A stretch of 64,000 nt of DNA from Neoarius graeffei. Taxonomy: Eukaryota > Chordata > Actinopteri > Siluriformes > Ariidae. Under the pieces are notes generated by a model that worked only from the letters and a program-made list of their open reading frames with translations, searched no databases and was not told where the DNA came from. Positions 53,637 through 64,000 of this stretch are shown in pieces (the first letter of the stretch is position 1; each line of letters begins with the position of its first letter). Both the position numbers and the translations under genes were made by a program. The stretch covers positions 62,026,741 through 62,090,740 of the forward strand of contig NC_083577.1 of assembly GCF_027579695.1 (NCBI RefSeq), read 5' to 3'.

Positions 53637-54010
53637 GGGTGGCACGGTGGTGTAGTGGTGAGCACTGTCGCCTCACAGCAAAAAGGTCCTGGGTTCAGGC
53701 CCAGCGGCTGACAAAGGCCTTTCTGTGTGGAGTTTGCATGTTCTCCCCGTGTCTGCATGGGCTTCCTCTGGGTGCTCCGGTTTCCCCCACAGTCCAAAGA
53801 CATACAGGTTAGGTTAATTGGTGGCTCTAAATTGACCATAGGTGTGAACATGAGTGTGAATGGTTGTTTGTCTCTGTGTGTCAGCCCTGCAATGACCTGG
53901 CAACTTGTCCAGGGTGTACCCCGCCTCTCGCCAATAGTCAGCTGGGATAGGCTCCAGCTTGCCTGTGACCCTGTACAGGATAAGTGGCTACAGATAATGG
54001 ATGGATGGAG
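53637..54010 (+). mobile_element. tRNA-derived SINE with target-site duplication
   Basis: A complete copy from GGGTGGCACGGTGGTGTAGTG to a GGATGGATGG tail. Flanking direct repeats GCTTCAATATC (53626-53636) and GCTTCAATACC (54011-54021) are the target duplication (10 of 11 identical). Same family as 49064-49442, with a GGAT rather than ATGAG tail. Confidence 0.9.
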
Positions 54011-54021
54011 GCTTCAATACC

Positions 54022-55220
54022 AACATCCAGTACCACATGATACTGTGTGATTTAAGCTTAATGCATGTTGTTTTAATAAAACAGGTGACACAGAATGACA
54101 GACCTGGGTATATTTTGAGATTACTGATGTCAATCAAAGCAAAGTATACTGCTTACTGTGCTCTCTGAAAATAACAAGACGAGGTACTTTTTGACAGTAC
54201 AAATAACCTGATTTAAAAAAAAAATCTTAAACATAAAATTCAGCATAAGGGGTTCATTGCTAGGATGATATGGCACAAACAATGCTGAAACAAACACTGG
54301 ATAGATGCAAAAAATGTCTACAGAAACCCCAGATGAGTGAAAATAACAACTCACACCCAATATATAGTTCTTGACCATTGTCACGTCTGCACTTGCTTGC
54401 ACTCAAGACTCCACTTCCCAGAATTCACAGCAGCTTTTAAATATAGCCGACATGGACTACAACACCCATCCTGCACTTCACCACTCACAGTGTCCTGATC
54501 ACAGACACCTGGACTCAGTCACCTTAAGCACACTATTTAAGCACTCTCACTGCACCTAGTCTTTGTGAAATATGCACTCAGTTCTGTGTGTCTGACTTTA
54601 CTGAGCCATATATTATTGTTCTGCTGATTCTGTTGTTGTTGTTACTTTGGCTTTTGATATTGCCTCTGACATCCAGTTGTGCTTTGCCTGACCATTGCCT
54701 GTTTTTGGATTCTCCATTCCGCCTCACGATTTGGATTTGTCTTCCTGTTTGTCTAAATGAACTTTCTTTCAGCTTTTACATTTGTCTGTCACCTGGCTTT
54801 TCTGACAACCAATAGTAGATTTAGGTTCATTAATCTTTTCAGTTTAATGAAAGCAAATCAGTTAACTGTATAGTAAATTGTCAAAAATGATGGTATTCAT
54901 TCTTGAAAAGAAACATGTAGAGTTCAACTACATCTTTTCTAACACCAGCAAGTTAGACCTAGCTAGCCCAAGCCCAATCAGCACATCGTTTTCACTAAAC
55001 TTCAACAACACTACAATATTCTCACACTTGAATGCTGGTGAGTGATGTGTTTTTGTAATGCATACCTGATATTATTTAGTTGGAAATGAGATCAGGCAGC
55101 AAATTTTTCTTTCCAGTTCTAGGGCAAAAAGATCTAACCAAGACAACTAATGAGCCAGATACTATTGAGTTAATTTAGCTCGATAATTATACCTTCAGAT
55201 AATGTTATATGAACACACAT
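54022..55220. other. Gene-free DNA
   Basis: No gene recognised; AT-rich unique sequence. A 90-codon frame on the minus strand has no family features. Confidence 0.5.
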
Positions 55221-55583
55221 ATCTCATCTCCTCTAGCCGCTTTATCCTGTTCTACAGGGTTGCAGGCAAGCTGGAGCCTATCCCAGCTGACTACGGGCGA
55301 AAGGTGGGGTACACCCTGGACAAGTTGCCAGGTCATCACAGGGCTGACACATAGACACAGACAACCATTCACACTCACACCTACGGTCAATTTAGAGTCA
55401 CCAGTTAACCTAACCTGCATGTCTTTGGACTGTGGGGGAAACCGGAGCACCTGGAGGAAACCCACGCGGACACGGGGAGAACATGCAAACTCCGCACAGA
55501 AAGGCCCTTGCCGGCCACGGGGCTCGAACCCGGACCTTCTTGCTGTGAGGCGACAGCGCTAACCACTACACCACCGTGCCGCC

Positions 55584-55585
<2 letters not shown>
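55221..55585 (-). mobile_element. tRNA-derived SINE (reverse)
   Basis: Reverse-oriented full copy: it starts with the CTCATCTC tail and ends with CCACCGTGCCGCCC (complement of the head). B box complement GGGCTCGAACCC is intact. Adjacent to a (CA)n run (~55586-55621) and a second reverse copy. Confidence 0.9.
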
Positions 55586-55621
<36 letters not shown>

Positions 55622-55623
<2 letters not shown>

Positions 55624-55985
55624 CTCATCTCATTATCTCTAGCCGCTTTATCCTTCTACAGGGTCGCAGGCAAGCTGGAGCCTATCCCAGCTGACTATGG
55701 GCGAAAGGTGGGGTACACCCTGGACAAGTCGCCAGGTCATCACAGGGCTGACACATAGACACAGACAACCATTCACACCTACGGTCAATTTAGAGTCACT
55801 AGTTAACCTAACCTGCATGTCTTTGGACTGTGGGGGAAACCGGAGCACCTGGAGGAAACCCACGCGGACACGGGGAGAACATGCAAACTCCGCACAGAAA
55901 GGCCCTCGCCGGCCACGGGGCTCGAACCCAGACCTTCTTGCTGTGAGGCGACAGCGCTAACCACTACACCACCGTACCGCCCTAC
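55622..55985 (-). mobile_element. tRNA-derived SINE (reverse), tandem partner
   Basis: Nearly identical to 55221-55585, including the flanking (CA)n at its right end (55986-56002). The two copies plus their CA tracts look like a tandem duplication of a SINE-(CA)n unit rather than independent insertions. Confidence 0.9.
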
Positions 55986-56477
55986 ACACACACACACACA
56001 CATATATATAAAGGGTGTGTGTGTGTAAGTATCGAGTCAATATTTGATTGTTAGTCTTTTGAGTCAGTTGTTTTACACAAGTAAATGTTAATTCTGTTAT
56101 CCATTTCAGGTTCTTCATGCAGTGCAGTATTTTTCTTGTATTTGTAATTGTGTTGTGGGTGAACTTTTACAGAATAAAAAATTATCTTTAACAAACTGTT
56201 GAAGTTGCATTTTGGTCTTGTTTCTCTATATAAACAAAATTCTAAAAATTGTCATTACTATTGTTGGGTAAATAAATTATTTTGCTAAGGTTACTAAGTT
56301 TACAAATAAAGAAAAAATTAAAAACATTTTTATGCTAAAAACATTGCTTTTTTATTTTTACAAAATAGGACATTTGCTCTAAGGATTAAAATTTGTTAAT
56401 ACTCAATTACAGCAGGCCTTTTGAGCTTGCACATTACAACTATATTCATCAGCTGAACAAGCAGTTTAAAGTTGAGT
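55986..56477. other. Spacer
   Basis: (CA)n, then AT-rich unique DNA. Nothing recognised. Confidence 0.5.
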
Positions 56478-57573
56478 ACACAGTGGTGTAGTGGTTAGCA
56501 CTGTTGCCTCACAGCAAGAAGGTCCTGGGTTCGAGCCCAGCAGCCGGCGAGGGCCTTTGTGTGGAGTTTGCATATTCTCCCCATGTCAGTGTGGGTTTCC
56601 TCCGGGTGCTCCGGTTTCCCCCGCAGTCCAAAGACATGCGGGTTAGGCTAATTGGTGGCTCTAAATTGACCATGAATGTGAGGTGGTGTTTACATTAGAC
56701 GGTATCCGTCTCGTTTTCGTCGCGGATGCACTGTCCGTTCACATTAAAACGCCGGGAAACGACTTCACAGGCGGAACAACTTGAATCCACCAGGGCCCAC
56801 GTATTCAACCCAGTTCGTATCTGATCCGGTGCTGTGTAAACATTGAGGAACGAGGAAACGCTGTGCTGAGCTCTAGCTGACGTCGTCATTGGACAATGTC
56901 ACTGTGACATCCACCTTCCTGATTCGCTGGCGTTGGGATCACACACACAGCGGCTCAGTCCCGAATCACTGCTCGTGAGCTTCACTTGCGTGCTCTGTGA
57001 GCTGCGCAGGGCTGGAGTGCGCACCCTCCAGAGGGCACTCGCTGTTCAGGGCGGAGTGATTTGGAGCGCAGGAGGAAGCACTGAGCCACACTGAGGTTTA
57101 TTTACACATTTCAACTTATTTACCTCCTTCAGGCGCTTAAACTCAGTGAGAACATGAACATCACAGCCAGGTGTGTTTATCTGCTGGAGAAGGTGTTCGC
57201 TTGCCATCCTTCCACTTGCAAGTGGTGAGTGACTTGCGCATGCCCGATATGCACTGGGATCATGTGACGTGCCGTCTAATTAGTCATGTGATTAGCGTAT
57301 CCGTGTATTGGCGTTGCTGTGTGCACGTGAATCGTGTATTGGCGTTGCTGTGTGCACGCGAATCGTTTTAAAAATGTTAATCTGATGATCCGCTGATACG
57401 GTCTAATATAAGCACCACCTGAGTGTGAATGGTTGGTTATCTCTGTGTCAGCCCTGCCATAACCTGGCGATTTGTCCAGGGTGTACCCCGCCTCTCACCC
57501 ATAGTCAGCTGGGATAGGCTCCAGCTTGCCTGCGACCCTGTAGGACAGGATAATCGGCTACAGATAATGGATG
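56478..57573 (+). mobile_element. SINE interrupted by a 738-bp MITE
   Basis: SINE head 56478-56681 and tail 57423-57573 are the two parts of one copy, ending in GGATGGATG. The break is exactly where the MITE 56682-57419 has been inserted, with duplication of TGA. Thus the SINE is older than the MITE insertion. Confidence 0.9.
56682..57419. mobile_element. 738-bp non-autonomous DNA transposon, copy 2
   Basis: Ends GGTGGTGTTTACATTAGAC and GTCTAATATAAGCACCACC are inverted repeats. TGA is duplicated at 56679-56681 and 57420-57422. The interior matches 39014-39713 over most of its length, with internal insertions/deletions between copies. No transposase. Confidence 0.85.
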
Positions 57574-57586
57574 GATGTTCAATATG

Positions 57587-57936
57587 GGGTGGCACATTAG
57601 TGTAGTGGTTAGCACTGTCACCTTACAGCAAGAAGGTCCTGGGTTTGAGCCCAGTGGGCGACGAGGGCCTTTCTGTGTGGACTTTGTATGTTCTCCCCGT
57701 GTCTACATGGGTTTCCTCCGGGTGTGCCGGTTTCCCCCAAAGACATGCAGGTTAGGCTAAGTGGTGGCTCTAAATTGACCATAGGTGTGTGAATGGTTGT
57801 TTGTCTTTATGTGTCAGCCCTGTGATGACCTGGCGACTTGTCCAGGGTGTACCCCGCCTCTTGCCCATAGTCAGCTGGGATAGGCTCCAGCTTGCCTGCA
57901 ACCCTGTACAGGATAAGCAACTATAGATAATGGATT
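57587..57936 (+). mobile_element. tRNA-derived SINE with perfect 13-bp target duplication
   Basis: Full copy with GATGTTCAATATG on both sides (57574-57586 and 57937-57949). It inserted directly into the 3' end of the preceding SINE, whose tail supplied part of the target. Head, B box GGTTTGAGCCC and GGGATAGGCTCCAGC tail are all present. Confidence 0.92.
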
Positions 57937-57949
57937 GATGTTCAATATG

Positions 57950-59270
57950 TATATATTTCTTATCTATGCCATTGTTTTGAAGCAGTCACTAGCAGAATAG
58001 TACATACTATTAGCACTATTTCAAATTGAAACAAAATGACAACCCTACTTGTTCCAAAGTAACTAATTTAGTGAGCTAAATTGCACTTCATTCAACTTAT
58101 TAGGGTTAAAAATAATGGGCCTAGAAGCCTATTGGCTATGTGTGCACTTTTCATGGCCATTATGTAAACTGGGGAAATAAACAGAGCTAAATAAAATATG
58201 ACATTCTGTGATATCCATGATTGATAAATTGTTAGTAGGTTACTTATTTCAGTATCAATCACAGGTATTGGTATCAATGAACAAAGTACCATAAACGAGT
58301 ATTTGCTCTTGTACTTGATCTGAAGAAAAAAAGTATTGATGCATCATTAGTTTTAATAGATCAGTATCTCCTATTAATAAACTCTACCTAATGTAGTTGA
58401 GATATTCTAATGGTATGAGAGACAGTTAGAGCTGGGCAGTATACGTAAAACTGTTGGTGATTGATAGAATTCTCTGTAGAATGTAATCTGTCTCACAGTT
58501 TGTAGCCAGTGTGTTGTATCATATGATGATGCAGGTTCAGAAGTGTAGTATAGAGAAAAGGAAGAAGGAAAGAGAAGCTCTGCTCCACATCTTCAGTATG
58601 CTTAGGTCAGAGTGGGTCATCTGTTGAAGTCAGAGGCCCTACAGTTGCTGAAGCAGAGAACACATCTCCAGTCCTCTCTGCTCTTTGATAGCACTGTCAG
58701 GAGCAGTTCTATGTCTTTGGGCTGTGACACAGAGGCAGGGCAAAGAGGCTCTATTTCAACTTTGAAAGAGCTTCTGGGAAGGAGAGAGGACAAAGAAAGG
58801 CAGAACATGAGAGATTAAAGGGAAAAGATTGATAGAAATATAGAAAGGGGAATTGTACTGAAGAATATAGTTTTGTTACGTACATTGACTATAAGGAGGA
58901 CGTCAGTTCAAATGATTCATCTTTTCAAAAAACAAGAAAAATAGGATGATTCAAGTACAGAATTATCAGACGGACATAAAATAGCAAAGGAAGTTATGGA
59001 GGAATAACAAATACATGGAACTGTTTGCTCAGAGGCCTGACATTGTTTACACTGTGCTAAAACACTAAAGAGAAAGCAAAACAGTACTGTTTAAGCTTAT
59101 ATGTGGTAATTATTTTAATTAGAATTCCTTTTCACACATTATTAGCTCAAAGGTATTTTGTTTGCTAAACCTTGATTCAAGCATTGTTATTGTGCCCACA
59201 ACCTGCGCACACACAGACACTTGCTCACACTGTGTGTACGCTCCCTCACAGTCTGAGAGCGCACACACAG
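57950..59270. other. Gene-free DNA
   Basis: No gene is recognised. Mixed-composition unique sequence; short frames at 58612-58818 are not supported. Confidence 0.5.
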
Positions 59271-59400
59271 GGGGAAATTATAATTAATCTGTTAATGACA
59301 GTTGGATCTGTCATTAGCTGGGGGAGTGTATAATAAATTGCGGTAATAAAAATTAAGACTGCATGCATCATTGAGGCCTTCCGAGGGTTTGTTTAATGTA
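59271..59400. promoter_or_regulatory. Candidate conserved non-coding element, rich in homeodomain sites
   Basis: Dense TAAT/ATTA cores (ATTATAATTAATCTGTTAAT), a TGACAG MEIS-type site and its mirror CTGTCATTAGC lie within 130 bp, then GGTAATAAAAATTAAG and GCATGCATCATTGAGG. Composition and motif density are like vertebrate developmental enhancers. Conservation is untested. Confidence 0.35.
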
Positions 59401-62334
59401 GTTACAAAAATGCCAGTAGCTGATGTGGCCTCCACCACTGCACCCAGAGAACTCTCCAGTATGCTTCTCACTTAACCCACCACTACTCACCCTGCACAGA
59501 CTACCCCTCCAAAACACTTCTTGCTTTGCTAATTTAGTATTGTAAGCTGAATTGGTGGCCGAACTCACATTCTTACAGAAGTAAGAATTCTTAGAGACAA
59601 AATTAGTCTTAAAAAAGATGCTGAAAAAAAACTAGAGATGGATTATACTGAAATGGACAGACTCCTATCTACAATCCTCCCATCTATTCTATTTTTCCCC
59701 CTAGCTGTGCTGTTCTGTATTGAGGTGGGCTAGCTCTGAGTGCCCTGGAATTTGTCAGCGTTACAGCAATACCTTAGATGAAGATGGAGAGTGAAACACT
59801 CAAGTGAAGCTCTCATGTTCCAGTCTCCAGAAGCCATGTGAGGGTCAGCCATTACTGCAACCAACAGGCCTGGAGTGCTGACTGATTGGACATCATCATC
59901 TAAAAGTGCTTCAACACAGACAAATGAGTATGAACTGAGCTGGGGTTAAAGGAGCACAGGCTACATTGTCTCCTTTTCCGCCTTCAGATTAGCAGAGGGG
60001 CCTAGCCATGCTCAGGGAGTGCAGTGGGGAAGTCTTGGCACTTCCTTTGCTTTGATGTAGTACAAAGAATCTTGTGTGGGATAATCTATGAAAAAAAATA
60101 CACAGACACACACTTTAGAAATACAGCTTTCCACTCCAGCCCCTCAACTACATAGTACATTAACACCTTTTTCATGTTATAATGTTAGATTTGCTAGTGC
60201 GTCATAAAGCTAGCTCATTGTGACTTGATTTCTCACAATGGTGCAGCTTTGACATTGTAAGGGGATGAACATTATCATGTGAGCCTGTCTTGCTAGTGAT
60301 CAGGGCTCCTTATCTCCATCTCTGGGAGGGTATTTGGGACACAGAGGTCTGGGTTCAGAGTTTGGAGTTCAGGTCTAGCCTACAGGCAAGGCTGCTGCAC
60401 ATGTATCCTGACACTACTTAACCCTGGAGGCTCCAGCAGGTCATGCTGCCACAACATTGCCCTCCATGTGACACCAGCCCGAGCTGCCCACAGGACAAAG
60501 CCTGGCCTGTAGGTCTCAGAGAGTCTACTCACAGACTTGGCTCAATTACCAATCCCTCATATTTACCCATAAGCTGTGAAGTCATTACAGGGTCCGAGTG
60601 ACCACAGTCTCAACCCTGCAGAGGTCACTCCCTGGGCCAGACAAAGGGGTCAGAGCAAAACCCAACTATGACTGACTACAATGGCTCCCATCAGTCGTCA
60701 GTCTGATGGCCTCGGCCAGTCAAAACAGGACAGAGGCAATGGATGAAGAAAGATTATGATGAATTTGAAGAAGGTAAAGTGTGTGTTTGTGATAGTCCAT
60801 AACAGCCCAGATAATATTAAGACAAAAATAAGAGAGAACCCAACACCATATGCGCACAAACTGCTAAATGCAAGCCAAATGAGAAATATGGGAAAAGCTC
60901 AGGGCAAAACAAACCATCACAGATAACCAGGAACACTAATTTATATGTTTACTATCAATATGCTGTATATAAAAAGTGCTTTGTTGTGCTATAACTCTGT
61001 CTCTTTATATGTGTGTGAGGGTTTAAATGGGCAATAAAAGATAAGAAAAGGCTATGTGAGTGTAGTGGCGTGTAATGAACTCTCAGAGGACACACACAGA
61101 CAGAAACATGGGGGAAGGAACAAGACCTTGAGATGGTCCAGTCAGGTTTCAGACTCTTTTCCACCTCACGCCACCTTTCTGTTCAGTTCAGTTTCCATGG
61201 TATCCACAACAATTGCCTCCCACTTGTCAGCCAGTAGTGTTGCTCTATTCAAGTTTTGTTTGATATTGCTAACTGTCTTAATAATAATGGAGACAGGCAT
61301 TTATCACCTGACAAAAGGTGATCAAACACAAATAATTATTTATTATACCTTAACCCCCCCCCCACCCCCACCCCCCCACACACCAGCATTTTCCTAATTC
61401 GTATGCTGCAGGTAGGTGTTATGTTTAGTACTGCTTCATATGTGTGTAATAGCTGTGGAACATTGGTGACAATTTTTTGCCTACTTTTTACAAAAATCAA
61501 AAAAATAAATAGACCATAATTTAAGCCTAACCAAGGTGCCACCAGAATGAATCCTGGCTTTTTTATTTTTACACATTTAGATAAAAAAAAACCTTAATCA
61601 TTCTTTTTAATTAGTGCTTCCAGCCACTCTATTAAAATTCTAATTTTCTGCCTGTGCGTCGATTGATCTGGTCAGGCTGTTTTTTAATACTATGGGAACT
61701 GTGGCGTGTGTGTGTGTGTGTGCGCACGCGGATGTACTGTGGTGCATGGCTCTTGCAGCACGGTTGCGGTGTGTGGTTTTGTGGTTTGCGGTGTGGAGCA
61801 GGCTCTGGAACTGATGAGGTGAGGAACATGGTTCCCCAGCACCGCTCCGGTAATCACACCACTGTAGAAACTCATACATCACACAGATGCACTTCTAGCA
61901 GTGACACTCACACACCGCCACCTCACACTCCGCACTGGACAAATGATGGCCAGACGCTTGCCTGTCTACACACAGATGGCTGTGCATCTTTATGCAGAAA
62001 GAGCTGAGTATGCCACTTTCACACTCCCTCTCCTTCTCCTCTGCCACCCCCCACCCCAATTATTTTTTCTCTTTCTTTTCCTCTCTCCATCAGTCCTCTC
62101 CTCCCAGGCTGCTTGTCTTACCCTTCTCCTGTATAGTAGGAGGAATAATGGGCATGTTGGTAATAGTGAAAGGGAAAATGACTGGAGTTATTTGTTGGGT
62201 GGTTGACACATGTGGAGCATTGTCCTTGCAATAATCATCAGCCCACTGCTGGTTTTCGCAATGAGGGCTGTCATAGACATTTTGCGTCTCACCAAGGGAA
62301 AGAAGGGCTTCTTTGTAGCCATTTCTATATATAA

Positions 62335-62423
<89 letters not shown>

Positions 62424-62480
62424 CTTCAGGCCTTCTTGATATTGACAAGGCATCTCTAGAACTAATTTGGTATTAAATAT
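59401..62480. other. Gene-free DNA
   Basis: No gene recognised. ~59740-60760 is more GC-balanced and complex than neighbouring DNA. A C-rich run lies at ~61352-61385, (GT)n at ~61706-61724 and a compound (CT)n-(CA)n at ~62335-62419. Confidence 0.5.
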
Positions 62481-62484
62481 ATAA

Positions 62485-63445
62485 AAAATATTACATGATG
62501 GTGCAAAAAAATAAAGTTTATCTTTGAGTGGTGGACATATTTCATGAGTGAGCGGAGTGAACGAGTGAAATATTTTCCAACACGAGAAGATAAACTTCAT
62601 ATCTTTGCACCACCATGTAATGTTCTTTTTATTATATAGATACATCCACACAAAAAATACACAAGAATTTTAATTTAGAACCAGTTCACCATTTTGATAA
62701 TGTGCATCTAGTCAGTGGGAAAACACTAAGAGTGATATCATCAAAGTGAAATATTGGGAATTATTCTATTCACATTCACTGGATATGAGCAATCGTGCAC
62801 TCTGATTGGCTACTCTACTAGTAGGCTATCAGCTCATATACCGTGAGAAGAGAAAAACAAAATGGTGGAGCATAAAAGTATTTGATGGTAAGAACGCATC
62901 TTTTTTTATTTGTCAAGAATTATTATTACAGCATTTTCCACAGATTGTTACTGTCATTTCGCTGGTTTGTTTACATTCTAAGCAGAAATGATTTTCTCAG
63001 ACGTTTTGCATAGTTTTTATTTATTGAATTTGCAAAAAAAAATGTTCTGTTTCTCAAAATCCAGTGAATGTGAATAGAATAAAACAATTATTCCACTCAG
63101 TCTCGTCGTACTTGGCTTGTAGCCAACTCAGCGCTACGCACCTCATCGGGTATCAGGTCACGTATGACTCGATTTTGTCGGATAACATAAATGTGTCACT
63201 CCAACCCACAATGTATTTAATATGAGAGGATAAATTTCATATCTTCAACCCAGCATGTGATTTTCTTTTTATTATATAGACACATTCACGAACAAAAAGT
63301 ACCCAAATTTATCAAAGCAAGCCATCAATTTCCTCACAAGTGATACAGAGATTTATGTTACAGTTTTGGGTCTCCCTGTCCCGGATGTATTTCATATGAA
63401 AAATAGGAGTGGCATATTTCCCAATAAAACACTCGTGTCCATATA
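62485..63445 (+). mobile_element. Composite inverted-repeat element, copy 3 (most complete)
   Basis: About 960 bp. It opens with an internal hairpin (AAGTTTATCT...AGATAAACTT, GGTGCAAA...TTTGCACC). A central part, 62757-63082, has its own inverted ends (TATTCTATTCACATTCACTG and CAGTGAATGTGAATAGAATA). The right part has ATGTATTTCATATGAAAAAT and CCCAATAAAACACTCGTG. Parts recur at 30600-32490 (+) and 52902-53555 (-). No transposase frame. Probably a non-autonomous DNA transposon that has itself been a target for another. Confidence 0.65.
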
Positions 63446-64000
63446 ATATATACCAGTGACATGATACAAATAATGAAACTTTAGAATAATAAGCCTGAAA
63501 TGAGTAATAGCTCAGTACATCTTCACCTATTAAAAGCTAAGCACACCCATATTGGGATAATCTACAAATGGCCATCATGGGGCCATAACACTGCTTGATG
63601 TGATGCCAAAAACAAATCAGTGACCTTGTTAGCATCTTACCAAGAGCATATTTACTACATGTGGTAAAAATCGCTGGTATACCTGATGGCAGTTGTAAGT
63701 GTCATGTTTTTCTTAGCCATGCTGAAAGTAAGACAGATTGTCAGTGTCTGTAAACACACACCACGGTGCACAGATTGCATGAGTGACAAAAATGTACAGT
63801 GTACTGAAAAAACACCATACAACTTGTAACTAGGAAAAATGGACTGTTACTGGGATGGAAATTATTCTACAATTAATACAGAGAAAGCCTATCAATTCGA
63901 TACACTCCTCACACTATAATAGCTAAACCTCATATGTTCTTTACTTGCTGTGTTGATTGTGTGACTGTTCCTTATCTGAGTCTGACAGGTAATTTTTGAA
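63446..64000. other. Gene-free right end of the window
   Basis: AT-rich unique sequence; nothing recognised. Confidence 0.5.

Overview
The window is the 3' (anterior) half of a vertebrate HoxD cluster, almost certainly teleost hoxda. Five two-exon Hox genes lie head to tail on the + strand in the expected posterior-to-anterior order: hoxd10a (1261-3105), hoxd9a (5692-6818), hoxd4a (16950-18043), hoxd3a (27805-29277) and hoxd1a (35441-36351). In all five the single coding intron is phase 1 and the homeodomain is complete in exon 2. A mir-10b hairpin sits between hoxd9a and hoxd4a, its usual place. No hoxd8 is visible there, as in the hoxda clusters of teleosts I know. The genome is fish-like: very rich in (CA)n, (TA)n, (GATA)n and (TTTC)n runs, with tRNA-derived SINEs of the DANA/Mermaid type, a Tc1-like DD34E transposase and several MITE families. 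An ostariophysan, possibly a catfish, is a reasonable but unproven guess.

Layout. 1-36.4 kb is the Hox cluster: compact genes, introns of 104-855 bp, and intergenic DNA that holds microsatellites and non-coding blocks but almost no transposons until about 30.6 kb. Three splice-site-bounded blocks look like 5' leader exons. Candidates at ~10.70-10.82 kb and ~13.38-13.50 kb, with an acceptor at 16943, would make mir-10b intronic to a long hoxd4a transcript. Candidates at ~20.77-20.89 kb and 25256-25318, with an acceptor at 27710, would form the hoxd3a leader. A DR5 retinoic-acid-type repeat lies 0.9 kb upstream of mir-10b. Between hoxd3a and hoxd1a (30.6-32.7 kb) the cluster has been invaded by inverted-repeat elements.

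36.4-64 kb is a 27-kb stretch with no host gene I can recognise. By synteny mtx2 would be expected further right, but I see no exon of it. The stretch is a transposon graveyard. It holds a near-perfect 840-bp palindrome with TTAA duplications, two smaller piggyBac-like hairpins, two ~700-bp MITEs with 3-bp duplications (one inside a SINE), at least eight SINE copies, a 5'-truncated Tc1-like element, and two more copies of the composite inverted-repeat family seen at 30.6 kb. A few homeobox-site-rich blocks (for example ~59.27-59.40 kb) could be distal enhancers.

Together the genes form the collinear positional code for the body axis: group 1, 3 and 4 genes for hindbrain and anterior trunk, groups 9 and 10 for posterior trunk and fins. 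Exon boundaries rest on splice consensus and knowledge of the protein families; no alignment or expression data were available.
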